Shown here: piece by piece, positions 49,369 to 56,916 of the stretch
Layout of the letters: each line of letters opens with the position of its first letter
How positions within the stretch are numbered: position 1 is the first letter of the stretch
Source: Catellatospora tritici
GTDB taxonomy: Bacteria > Actinomycetota > Actinomycetes > Mycobacteriales > Micromonosporaceae
Reading direction: 5' to 3'
Assembly: GCF_019083965.1 (NCBI RefSeq)
Contig: NZ_JAHRCY010000012.1
Location: 62,001-126,000 of the forward strand
DNA length: 64,000 nucleotides
Notes under the pieces: generated by a model
The model's database searches: none
Told to the model about the DNA's origin: nothing
Seen by the model: the letters and a program-made list of their open reading frames with translations, nothing else
Program-made: the position numbers and the translations under genes

Positions 49369-50599
49369 TCATGCTCCGGCGGAAGAGTCGGCCAGGTTGC
49401 CGGACTTCAGGCTCGAGATCCGGAAGGTGCCCGCCGCGTTACCCGTCTTGAGCAGGAACTTCTGCAGGTTCTGCTGCAGCGGGGTGCGCCATTCGGATCG
49501 CACCGCGCAGTGGGTGCCGTCCGCGACGTCGGACCAGTAGGTGATGTTGTCAGCAGCGCCCAGCGCCTTGTAGACCTCGGCCCCGGCCAGCGCCGACACA
49601 CTGCCGGAGCGCGCCGCCAGCCAGTCGATGCGCGGGTTCTCCATGATGAACAGATCATGGCCACGGTCTCGTGCGTGTCCACCGGCAACCCCGCCGGACT
49701 TCCCGTGTACGACCCGAACGCGTCCCCCAGCCCAGGCTGCTCCGAGTAAGTGCTGCTGAGCGGCTGGGCGCCGGACTCTCCCGCGATGCCGCGGAAGACG
49801 GGCGCACCGCCGCTGCCCGACTCGATCGGATGGTCAGCGCGATGCGCTGGTCGAAGGCGCCGATCGCGAAGGCACCCTTGCCGTAGCGCGAGCAGCCCGT
49901 GACGCCCAGCGCGTCGGCCTTGAGGACGGTGCCGCCCGACTGCTCGATGACGTCGATGATGCGGCTGACGCCCCAGGCCCACGCGGCCAGCTACCCGGTG
50001 CTGCTCGTCGCGCCGTACACGGAGTAGAAGGCGCCCTGCTTGTTGTTGCGGGCGGTGCCCTCCTTGCCGACCGAGAGCGGGTCGTAGTTGATGACGGCGA
50101 CCCCGGCCGCCTGGATGGTCGCCGTGTCGGCGCCGAGCCCGCCGACGACCACCACGGCCGGGAAGGGTCCGGTGCCGCTGGGCACGCTGACGCCGGCCGA
50201 GAAGCTGGCGCTGCGGCCGCTGTCGGACACGTTCACGGTGATGCCGGTCCGGGAGACCGTGCCGGTGACGCTGGCCGGTCTGGCGGGTTTGGTGCCGTAG
50301 ACGTACCGCTCGGCCAGCTTCTTGATCTCCTCGCGCCGACAGCGCCAGTCGGATCACGTGGCGATCCGAGTGCCGTCGATCTTCTTGAAGAGATCGGGAA
50401 GTTTGGCGTTGGCCGTAGCGGAGCCGGGCAGGTTCACGGCGCAGTCGGCGCCGTCGTCCTCGACGCCGACAGCGAGTGGAGCGGCCGCCGCGGCTGATGT
50501 GGACCGGGCGACTGTCACCGCTCCCGCGAACGCGAGCGCCGACACCGTCGGTGCGACGACCGCCGATCGGATGCGGGAACGGTCCGAGTTGCTGGTCAT
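49369..50599 (-). pseudogene. Glucuronoyl methylesterase (CE15) pseudogene with four lesions
   Basis: The start (ATG at 50599, AGGAGG upstream) and signal peptide are intact and the frame reads to KKIDGTRIAT, then TGA (50354-50356). The same frame resumes (SDWRCRREEIKKLAERYVYG) and runs to SVYGATSSTG before TAG (49991-49993). It resumes with LAAWAWGVSRIIDV and the catalytic motif GCSRYGKGAFAIG, until a 1-nt deletion near 49829 (expected TIPIESGSGG). The +1-shifted frame carries ESGSGGAP and HETVAMI until a deletion of about 13 nt near 49654, after which MENPRIDWLAARSG and DGTHCAV (catalytic His) read to 49371. CE15 enzymes cleave lignin-glucuronoxylan esters. The lesions are few relative to the intact sequence, so decay is recent. 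Confidence 0.87.
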
Positions 50600-51149
50600 T
50601 GAAGCCTCCTTCCGGGCAGTGGAAGCGGCATCTGCAATCGATGTACACGGATGCCATGGCATGCCCAAGGGTCGATTAGGACGCCCGGACACGTCAACGT
50701 GTTCCGGAAACTCTCGGTCCCAGCCACCGATACTTCTCACTGTCGCGGCGGGACGGACCGGGCGAGGCACGGCACCCATGTGAGCGGTAACAGGCGTTCG
50801 CTGATCGATTCGGTACAGCCCGTGTTTCGCAAACGAACAGCCGAATCAGGGCCGACCTCAAATCGAGGATATTTGATCATTGCGAAAAGATTTCGGGTCG
50901 GTTATGTTAACGCTCACACGCGGCCGCGCTCCTTGTCTGGGGGCCCGACCCGTGGTGCGCCGGCGACCCCCTCGAAGGGAGGAACTCACCCAGCCGTCGA
51001 GCCGCCGCACCCGTTGATCACTTCGCTCTCGCCGCCGCGAACCCGTACTGATGGACCAGCCTTGGCCTGCCCGCGCGCCTCCCTACGGCGTGCCGGTGCA
51101 CCGTGCCCGGCGACGGTCCCCGGTCCCCACCGCAACGGAAGAGGTAGCA
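50600..51149. other. 550-nt intergenic region with AT-rich promoter segment
   Basis: No credible gene is seen. The 5' half is ordinary GC-rich sequence. The centre, about 50820-50920, is unusually AT-rich, with the arms TCAAAT (50858) and ATTTGA (50871) and a LacI-type palindrome at 50905. It drives the GH54 gene forward and the CE15 pseudogene in reverse. Confidence 0.6.
50905..50918. promoter_or_regulatory. LacI-family-type operator upstream of the arabinofuranosidase
   Basis: TGTTAACGCTCACA is an imperfect palindrome centred on CG, the form bound by LacI-family repressors that control polysaccharide genes in actinobacteria. It lies about 230 nt before the GH54 start. Confidence 0.4.
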
Positions 51150-52709
51150 ATGGCACTGCAGCTCAAACATCGACCCCTGCGCCTGGCCGCCCTGGCCGTG
51201 GCCACCACGGGCGCGCTCGTCGCGAGCGTCCTGACCGGCGCGGGCACCTCGCAGGCCGCGACGACGCAGCCGTGCGACATCTACGCCACCGGCGGCACGC
51301 CCTGCGTCGCCGCGCACAGCACCACCCGGGCGCTGTACGGCACCTACAACGGCTCGCTGTACCAGGTCCGGCGCGCGTCCGACAACGCCACGCAGAACAT
51401 CGGCCTGCTCAGCGCGGGCGGCTACGCCAACGCCGCGGCGCAGGACTCGTTCTGCGCCAACACCAGCTGCCTGATCACCATCATCTACGACCAGTCCGGT
51501 CGCGGTAACCACCTCACCCAGGCGCCGCCCGGCGGGTTCAACGGCCCGGCCGCGGGCGGCTACGACAACCTCGCCGTCGCCAACGCGGCCCCGGTGACCG
51601 TCGGCGGCAACAAGGCGTACGGCGTGTTCGTGGCCCCCGGCACCGGCTACCGCAACAACAGCACCAACGGCATCGCCCGAGGTGACGCGGCCGAGGGAAT
51701 GTACGCCATCTTCGACGGCACGCACTACAACAACGGCTGCTGCTTCGACTACGGCAACGCCGAGACCAACAGCCGCGACAACGGCAACGGCACGATGGAA
51801 GCCATCTACTTCGGCAACATCACCGCCTGGGGCCGGGGCAGCGGCAACGGCCCGTGGGTCATGGCCGACCTGGAGAACGGCCTGTTCTCCGGCGTCAACG
51901 CGGGCCAGAACACCAACGACCCGACGGTGACGCACCGGTTCCTGACCGCGATCGTCAAGGGCGAGCCGAACCACTGGTCGATCCGGGCGGGCAACGCACG
52001 CTCGGGCGGCCTGTCCACCTACTACAACGGCGTGCGGCCCAACGTGGCGGGCTACAACCCGATGAAGAAGGAGGGCGCGATCATCCTCGGCATCGGCGGC
52101 GACAACAGCAACAGCTCCGCCGGCACCTTCTACGAGGGCGTGATGACCTCGGGCTACCCGAGCGACGCCACTGAGAACTCGGTGCAGGCCAACATCGTCG
52201 CCGCCGGTTACGCCCCCGGCCTGTCCGGCAACAGCGCGCTGACGGCGGGCGCGACCGTCTCGCTGCGCGCCACCACTGCCTGCTGCACCACCCGGTACAT
52301 CACCCACTCCGGCACCAGCGTCTCCACCGCGGTGGTCAGCTCCTCCAGTTCGGCCACGGACAAGGCCAACGCATCCTGGATCGTGCGCGCCGGTCTGGCC
52401 AACCCCTCCTGCGTGTCGTTCGAGTCCAAGAACACCGCGGGCAGCTTCCTACGGCACTCGAACTATCAGGTCTACGCACAGGCCAACGACGGCAGCGCGC
52501 TGTTCGCCAGCGACGCGACGTTCTGCACTCGGGTGAGCAAGAACGGCCAGGGCAACTCGCTCGCCTCGGTCAACTTCTCCACCCGCTACCTGCGCCACTA
52601 CAACAACCTGGTCTACATCGCCAGCAACGGCGGCTCGAACGCGTTCGACGCCACCGGCCTGTGGGGTGACGACGTGAGCTGGGTCGTCACCGCACCCTGG
52701 ACGCCGTAA
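51150..52709 (+). CDS. Secreted alpha-L-arabinofuranosidase, GH54 with CBM42
   Basis: 519 residues from the ATG at 51150. Signal peptide (to about 36, SQAATTQPCD). The GH54 catalytic domain (about 38-360) starts CDIYATGGTPCVAAHSTTRAL as in AbfB, and contains the probable nucleophile Glu in CCFDYGNAETNS (near 207) and the probable acid/base Asp in WVMADLENGLFSG. CBM42 (about 370-519) binds arabinofuranose side chains (RYITHSG, SFLRHSNYQV, RYLRHYNNLVYIA with repeated His/Asp pockets). It releases arabinose from arabinoxylan and arabinan. A hairpin terminator follows. Confidence 0.93.
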   Translation: MALQLKHRPLRLAALAVATTGALVASVLTGAGTSQAATTQPCDIYATGGTPCVAAHSTTRALYGTYNGSLYQVRRASDNATQNIGLLSAGGYANAAAQDSFCANTSCLITIIYDQSGRGNHLTQAPPGGFNGPAAGGYDNLAVANAAPVTVGGNKAYGVFVAPGTGYRNNSTNGIARGDAAEGMYAIFDGTHYNNGCCFDYGNAETNSRDNGNGTMEAIYFGNITAWGRGSGNGPWVMADLENGLFSGVNAGQNTNDPTVTHRFLTAIVKGEPNHWSIRAGNARSGGLSTYYNGVRPNVAGYNPMKKEGAIILGIGGDNSNSSAGTFYEGVMTSGYPSDATENSVQANIVAAGYAPGLSGNSALTAGATVSLRATTACCTTRYITHSGTSVSTAVVSSSSSATDKANASWIVRAGLANPSCVSFESKNTAGSFLRHSNYQVYAQANDGSALFASDATFCTRVSKNGQGNSLASVNFSTRYLRHYNNLVYIASNGGSNAFDATGLWGDDVSWVVTAPWTP

Positions 52710-52720
52710 CCGGAAAGGCG

Positions 52721-52744
52721 GCCGCCCCGCTCAGGCGGGGCGGC
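52721..52744 (+). terminator. Hairpin terminator after the arabinofuranosidase
   Basis: GCCGCCCCGC (52721-52730), loop TCAG, GCGGGGCGGC (52735-52744): perfect stem 12 nt after the stop. Confidence 0.75.
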
Positions 52745-52899
52745 TGTCACGGCTGAGGTGCGCACGCGCCCACACGCTCGCCGGTAGGGCACGACCCGCG
52801 CTTCGACACCTTCGGCTGCCGGCCGGTCGCGGCCGAACGCGGCCAGGTGCGGCGCTTGGCCCACGACGTCGTCCCGCTGGTGCGCGAACCGGCCGACGC

Positions 52900-55116
52900 C
52901 TAAAGCAACAGCTGGTCGATGGTGATCGGCAGGCCGCGCAGGCGGCGGCCGGTGGCGTGGAAGACCGCGTTGCCGATCGCCGCCGCCACCCCGACCAGCC
53001 CGATCTCGCCCACGCCCTTGGTCCCGGCCGGGCTGAACCGGTCCGGCCCGCCCACGAACAGGACCTCCACGTCGGGCACGTCGGCACAGGAGGCGATCAG
53101 ATAGTCGCCGAATGTCCCGTTGGCGACCCGACCGGTGTCCGGATCGGTCACCGTCTCCTCGAACATCGCCATGCCGATGCCGCCGACCGTGCCGCCGATG
53201 ATCTGGCTGCGGGCCAGCTTCGGATTGAGGATGCGCCCGGCGTCGGTGGCGCTGACGATCCGCCGCACCCGCAGCCGGCCGATCAGCGGATCGATCGCCA
53301 CCTCGACGTACCGGGCTCCGAACCCGCCCGCCTGGTGCATCCCCGCCTGCTGCGGATCGGGCAGGCGGACCCGGCCCTCGGCCGACAGCTGGTTCAGCCC
53401 GCCCCGGGTGAGCAGGTCGCCGAACGAGATCCGGGCCGACGGGTCGGCGTCGCGGCACAGCGCGCCGTCGCGGCAGACGACCTCGTCCGGGGAGGCGCCG
53501 CGCAGCGGCGAGGCCGGGTCGAGCAGACCGAGCAGGCCGCCGCGCAGGTTCGCGACGGCGTCCATGACGGCGGCCGACAGCGACGAGGCCAGCCCAGACC
53601 CGCCGGACTGGGCCGAGTCGGGCAGGTCGCTGTCGCCGAGCCGGAAGTCGACCTGGCGTGGCTGAAGCCCCAGCAGGTCGGCGGCCAACTGCGTGATCAC
53701 CGTGTACGTCCCGGTGCCGATGTCGGTCCCGGCGGCGCGCACCGCGGCGGTGCCGTCGGCGTACAGGGTGACCCGGGCGGTGGAGACGGGCAGGTACGCG
53801 CCGTAGAAGGCGGTGGCCATCCCCCAGCCCAGCAGCAGGTCCCCGTCCGACATGGACCCCGGTCGCGGGTCACGTCGCGACCAGCCGAACACCTCCGCGC
53901 CGACCCGGCAGCACTCGACCAGCGCGTTGCTGGACCAGGGCAGCCCTGAGCCCGGATGCACCAGCGCGGAGATGTTGCGCAGCCGCAGCTCCAGCGGGTC
54001 CAGGCCGAGTTCGTAGGCGAGTTCGTCCAGCGCGGTCTCGATCGCCCAGTTGCCCTCGGCCTCGCCGGGGCCGCGCATCGCGGCCGGGTAGCGGCGGTTC
54101 AGCCGGACGGTACGCTCGACGGTGGTGACGTTCGGGCAGGCGTACACCTGGCTGGTCGCGGCGGTGAGCAGCCCCAGCGCGGGCTTGTCCAGCGCGCCCA
54201 TCGACCGGGCGCGGTGCTCGATCGCGGTGAGCGTGCCGTCGCGGCGCGCGGCCAGGCGCACCCGATGCTCGGTGTCGGGCCGGTGCCCGACCAGCTTGAA
54301 CATCTGCGGTCGGGTCAGCATCAGCTTGACCGGGCGGTCCAGCACCCGGGCCGCACCCGCGCACAGGATCTTGTACGGCCAGGTGTTCAACCCCGCGCCG
54401 AAACCCCCGCCGAGGTACGGCACCAGCACCCGCACCCCCGACTCCGGCACCCCGAACATGGCGGCCAGGATCTTGCGAACCGCGACCGGCCACTGGGTCG
54501 AGTCGTGGAAGTCCAGGTGGTCGCCGTCCCACACGGCGACCGACCCCATCAGGCCGAGCGGATTGTTGACGTTCTCCGCGGTGGTGTAGGTGGCGCCCAC
54601 CCTGGCGTCGGCGTTGGCCCAGCCCGCGTCCACGTCGCCGCGCCGCACGTCGGGCAGGTACGGCAGCGGCTCCTCAACCCCGTCGGACCAGTCCAGCCGC
54701 GCCGGCTCCTGGGCGTAGGTGATCTCGATGAGCCGCGCCGCCTCCACCGCCTCCTGCGGGGTGTCCGCGACGACCAGCGCCACCTCCTGGCCGTGGAAGC
54801 TGATCCGCGCGTCCTGCAGCGGCATCGCCGGAGCATCGCCGAACGCCACCACCGGTGGCTCGTTCAGCCTCGGGAAGTTCTCGTGCGTGAACACCGCCCG
54901 GACCCCGGGCAGGGTCAGCAACGCGCTGGTGTCGATCTTCGTGATGCTGCCCGCCGGCACGGTCGAGGTCACCACCATCGCGTGCAGCATCCCGGGCATG
55001 GTCACGTCGCTGGGGTACGGCGCGGTCCCGGTCACCTTGTGCGGACCGTCGACCCGGTCCAGGCCCTGCCCCACCCAGGTGTCCGGCGAGCCGGGCCGCG
55101 AATGCGTGGCGGTCAT
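52900..55116 (-). CDS. Molybdenum hydroxylase, molybdopterin-binding (large) subunit
   Basis: 738 residues from the ATG at 55116, overlapping the stop of the FAD subunit (ATGA). Residues 1-140 are the Ald_Xan_dh_C domain (VDGPHKVTGTAPYPSDVTMPGMLHAMVV), then the MoCo-binding part with GGGFGAGLNTWPYK, YPAAMRGPGEAEGNWA, SDLPDSAQSGGSG, and the catalytic Glu near 703 in TKGVGEIGLVGVAAAIG. This is the xanthine dehydrogenase/aldehyde oxidase family; the closest layout is PaoC. It hydroxylates an aldehyde or N-heterocycle. The other two subunits are encoded directly upstream. Substrate not determinable. Confidence 0.93.
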   Translation of the reverse strand: MTATHSRPGSPDTWVGQGLDRVDGPHKVTGTAPYPSDVTMPGMLHAMVVTSTVPAGSITKIDTSALLTLPGVRAVFTHENFPRLNEPPVVAFGDAPAMPLQDARISFHGQEVALVVADTPQEAVEAARLIEITYAQEPARLDWSDGVEEPLPYLPDVRRGDVDAGWANADARVGATYTTAENVNNPLGLMGSVAVWDGDHLDFHDSTQWPVAVRKILAAMFGVPESGVRVLVPYLGGGFGAGLNTWPYKILCAGAARVLDRPVKLMLTRPQMFKLVGHRPDTEHRVRLAARRDGTLTAIEHRARSMGALDKPALGLLTAATSQVYACPNVTTVERTVRLNRRYPAAMRGPGEAEGNWAIETALDELAYELGLDPLELRLRNISALVHPGSGLPWSSNALVECCRVGAEVFGWSRRDPRPGSMSDGDLLLGWGMATAFYGAYLPVSTARVTLYADGTAAVRAAGTDIGTGTYTVITQLAADLLGLQPRQVDFRLGDSDLPDSAQSGGSGLASSLSAAVMDAVANLRGGLLGLLDPASPLRGASPDEVVCRDGALCRDADPSARISFGDLLTRGGLNQLSAEGRVRLPDPQQAGMHQAGGFGARYVEVAIDPLIGRLRVRRIVSATDAGRILNPKLARSQIIGGTVGGIGMAMFEETVTDPDTGRVANGTFGDYLIASCADVPDVEVLFVGGPDRFSPAGTKGVGEIGLVGVAAAIGNAVFHATGRRLRGLPITIDQLLL

Positions 55117-56105
55117 CGCGTCGCCGCCGAGGTCATGGCGATCAGTTGCCGGGTCAGGGTGCGCACCGCCAGATCGACCTTGAACGCGGTCCCGGGCAGC
55201 GTGTACGCGCCCGCCATCACCGCTCGGCCCGCCCGCTCGAACAGCGTCGGCTCGGGTTGGGTGCCGCGCAGCAGGTCCTCGGCCTGCCAGGCCCGCCACG
55301 GCACCGAGCCGACACCGCCGAGGGCGATCCGGCAGTCCCCGATCACCCCGCTGTCCATGCGCAGCGCCACCGCCGCGCTGGTCAGCGCGAACTCGTACGA
55401 CGCCCGGTCCCGCACCTTCAGATACCCCGACGTCCAACCCTCGGGTAACAACGGGATCCGCACCTCGGTGATCAGCTCGCCGTGGCCGAGCACGTTCTCG
55501 ATCGACGGCCCCTCGTCGGCCCGTACCCAGAACTCCGTCAGCGGGATCTGCCGCTCACCCTTCGCCCCCAGGACCGTCACCGCCGCACCGACGGCTACCA
55601 GCGGCACCGCGACGTCGGATGCGTGTAGGGCCACGCACCGCTCGTCGACGCCGAGGACCGCGTGCATGCGCGCGGTGTTGGCCACGGCCGCGCAGCCCGA
55701 GTCGGGGCAGCGCCGGTTGCAGGCGGCCACCGTCGGGTCGCGGAAGTAACGGCAGCGGGTGCGCTGCAGCAGGTTGCCGCCGATGGTGGCCATGTTGCGC
55801 AGCTGCGTCGACGCCCCGGCCAGCAGCGCCTCCCGGACGAACCGCAGCCGCCGCGCGACGACCGGTTCGGCCGCCAACTGCTCCATCGTCGTCAGCGCCC
55901 CCACCCGCAGCAGCTGGCCCTCGGTCATCATGCCGCGCAGCGGCAGGCGGGAGATGTCGACCAGCCGGTCCGGGGTCCACACCCCGTCCTTCATCAGGTC
56001 CAGCTGGGTGGTGCCCCCGGCCAGGAACGCCGCCTGCGGGTCGGCGGTCACCGTGGCGACGGCCTGCTCGACCCGGGTGGGCCGGTCGTAGACGAACGCC
56101 CGCAT
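55113..56105 (-). CDS. Molybdenum hydroxylase, FAD-binding subunit with extra Cys cluster
   Basis: 330 residues from the ATG at 56105, which overlaps the upstream stop (TGATG). FAD-binding signatures FLAGGTTQLDLMKDG and MATIGGNLLQRTRCRYFRD. Between residues 125 and 145 four Cys (TRCRYF, AACNRRCPDSGC) match the additional [4Fe-4S] site of PaoB/4-hydroxybenzoyl-CoA reductase-type subunits. It passes electrons from the Mo site to the acceptor. Middle gene of the FeS-FAD-Mo operon. Confidence 0.93.
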   Translation of the reverse strand: MRAFVYDRPTRVEQAVATVTADPQAAFLAGGTTQLDLMKDGVWTPDRLVDISRLPLRGMMTEGQLLRVGALTTMEQLAAEPVVARRLRFVREALLAGASTQLRNMATIGGNLLQRTRCRYFRDPTVAACNRRCPDSGCAAVANTARMHAVLGVDERCVALHASDVAVPLVAVGAAVTVLGAKGERQIPLTEFWVRADEGPSIENVLGHGELITEVRIPLLPEGWTSGYLKVRDRASYEFALTSAAVALRMDSGVIGDCRIALGGVGSVPWRAWQAEDLLRGTQPEPTLFERAGRAVMAGAYTLPGTAFKVDLAVRTLTRQLIAMTSAATR

Positions 56106-56635
56106 CAGGCACCGCCCTCGGCACGATCTGCGGCGGCGACCTCGCGTATCGCGGCGACGATGTTGTCGTACGCCCCGCAACGGCACAGGTTGCCCGCCAT
56201 GAACTCGCGGATGTCGGCGTCGCTGCCCGTGCGACCCTCGCCGACCAGGCACGCGGCCGACATGAGCTGGCCGGGAGTGCAGAAGCCGCACTGGAACGCG
56301 TCGTGGCGTACGAACGCCTCCTGCAGCGGATGCAGGCCCGGACCGTCGGCCAACCCCTCGACCGTGGTGACCGAGCGGCCGTCGACCTGGGCGGCCAGCA
56401 TCAGGCAGGCCAGCACGCGTGCGCCGTCGACGTGGACCGTGCACGCGCCGCAGGCGCCCTGGTCGCATCCGCGCTTGGTGCCGGTGAGCCCGGCGGTGTC
56501 ACGCAGCGCCTCCAGCAGCGTGGTGCGGGTGTCGACCCGCCACTGGTGCGGAGCGCCGTTGACCACGGTCAGGATGTCGACGAAGTACTCATCCTGCACC
56601 GATGGGGTGCGTGTGGGCGTTCGGGTGGTTTTCAT
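56105..56635 (-). CDS. Molybdenum hydroxylase, [2Fe-2S] subunit
   Basis: 176 residues from the ATG at 56635. The plant-type [2Fe-2S] domain has Cys57, 62, 65 and 77 (RGCDQGACGACTVHVDG), and the second cluster Cys116, 119, 151, 153 (FQCGFCTPGQLM, GNLCRCGAYDNI). No Tat signal, so the enzyme is probably cytosolic, unlike PaoABC of E. coli. First gene of the operon; the 281-nt gap upstream presumably contains the promoter, with nothing else recognised in it. Confidence 0.95.
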   Translation of the reverse strand: MKTTRTPTRTPSVQDEYFVDILTVVNGAPHQWRVDTRTTLLEALRDTAGLTGTKRGCDQGACGACTVHVDGARVLACLMLAAQVDGRSVTTVEGLADGPGLHPLQEAFVRHDAFQCGFCTPGQLMSAACLVGEGRTGSDADIREFMAGNLCRCGAYDNIVAAIREVAAADRAEGGA

Positions 56636-56916
56636 CGCGTCCTCCAGGCGCGACCACGGCGCCGTGGATGTGGTCGCCGCTGACCGGCGAACGTGGTGCG
56701 GACACCTCAGAATCCCACCGGGCGACGCTCGGCTGCGCCGGTTCCCGGCATTCCGCGCCCACTCGGGTGCGAGCTCGGGGCGGATGCGCGTGACCAAGGC
56801 GCCGCCACCAACGGTGGAAACCTGCCAGTCGGTCGCGGCGAGTCGAGCACGGGTGAGATGCGAAGCGAGGGGCACCGGCGACGAGCCGATGCCCCTGCGC
56901 TGTTCGGAACCGCCGA

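Noticed and set aside
52787-52903. A forward frame ending HDPRF...VRRLAHDVVPLVREPADA, like the C-terminus of a luciferase-like oxidoreductase
   Set aside because: Only about 35 residues, weak resemblance, and it ends at the reverse-strand stop of the Mo-subunit gene. I could not confirm a gene remnant.
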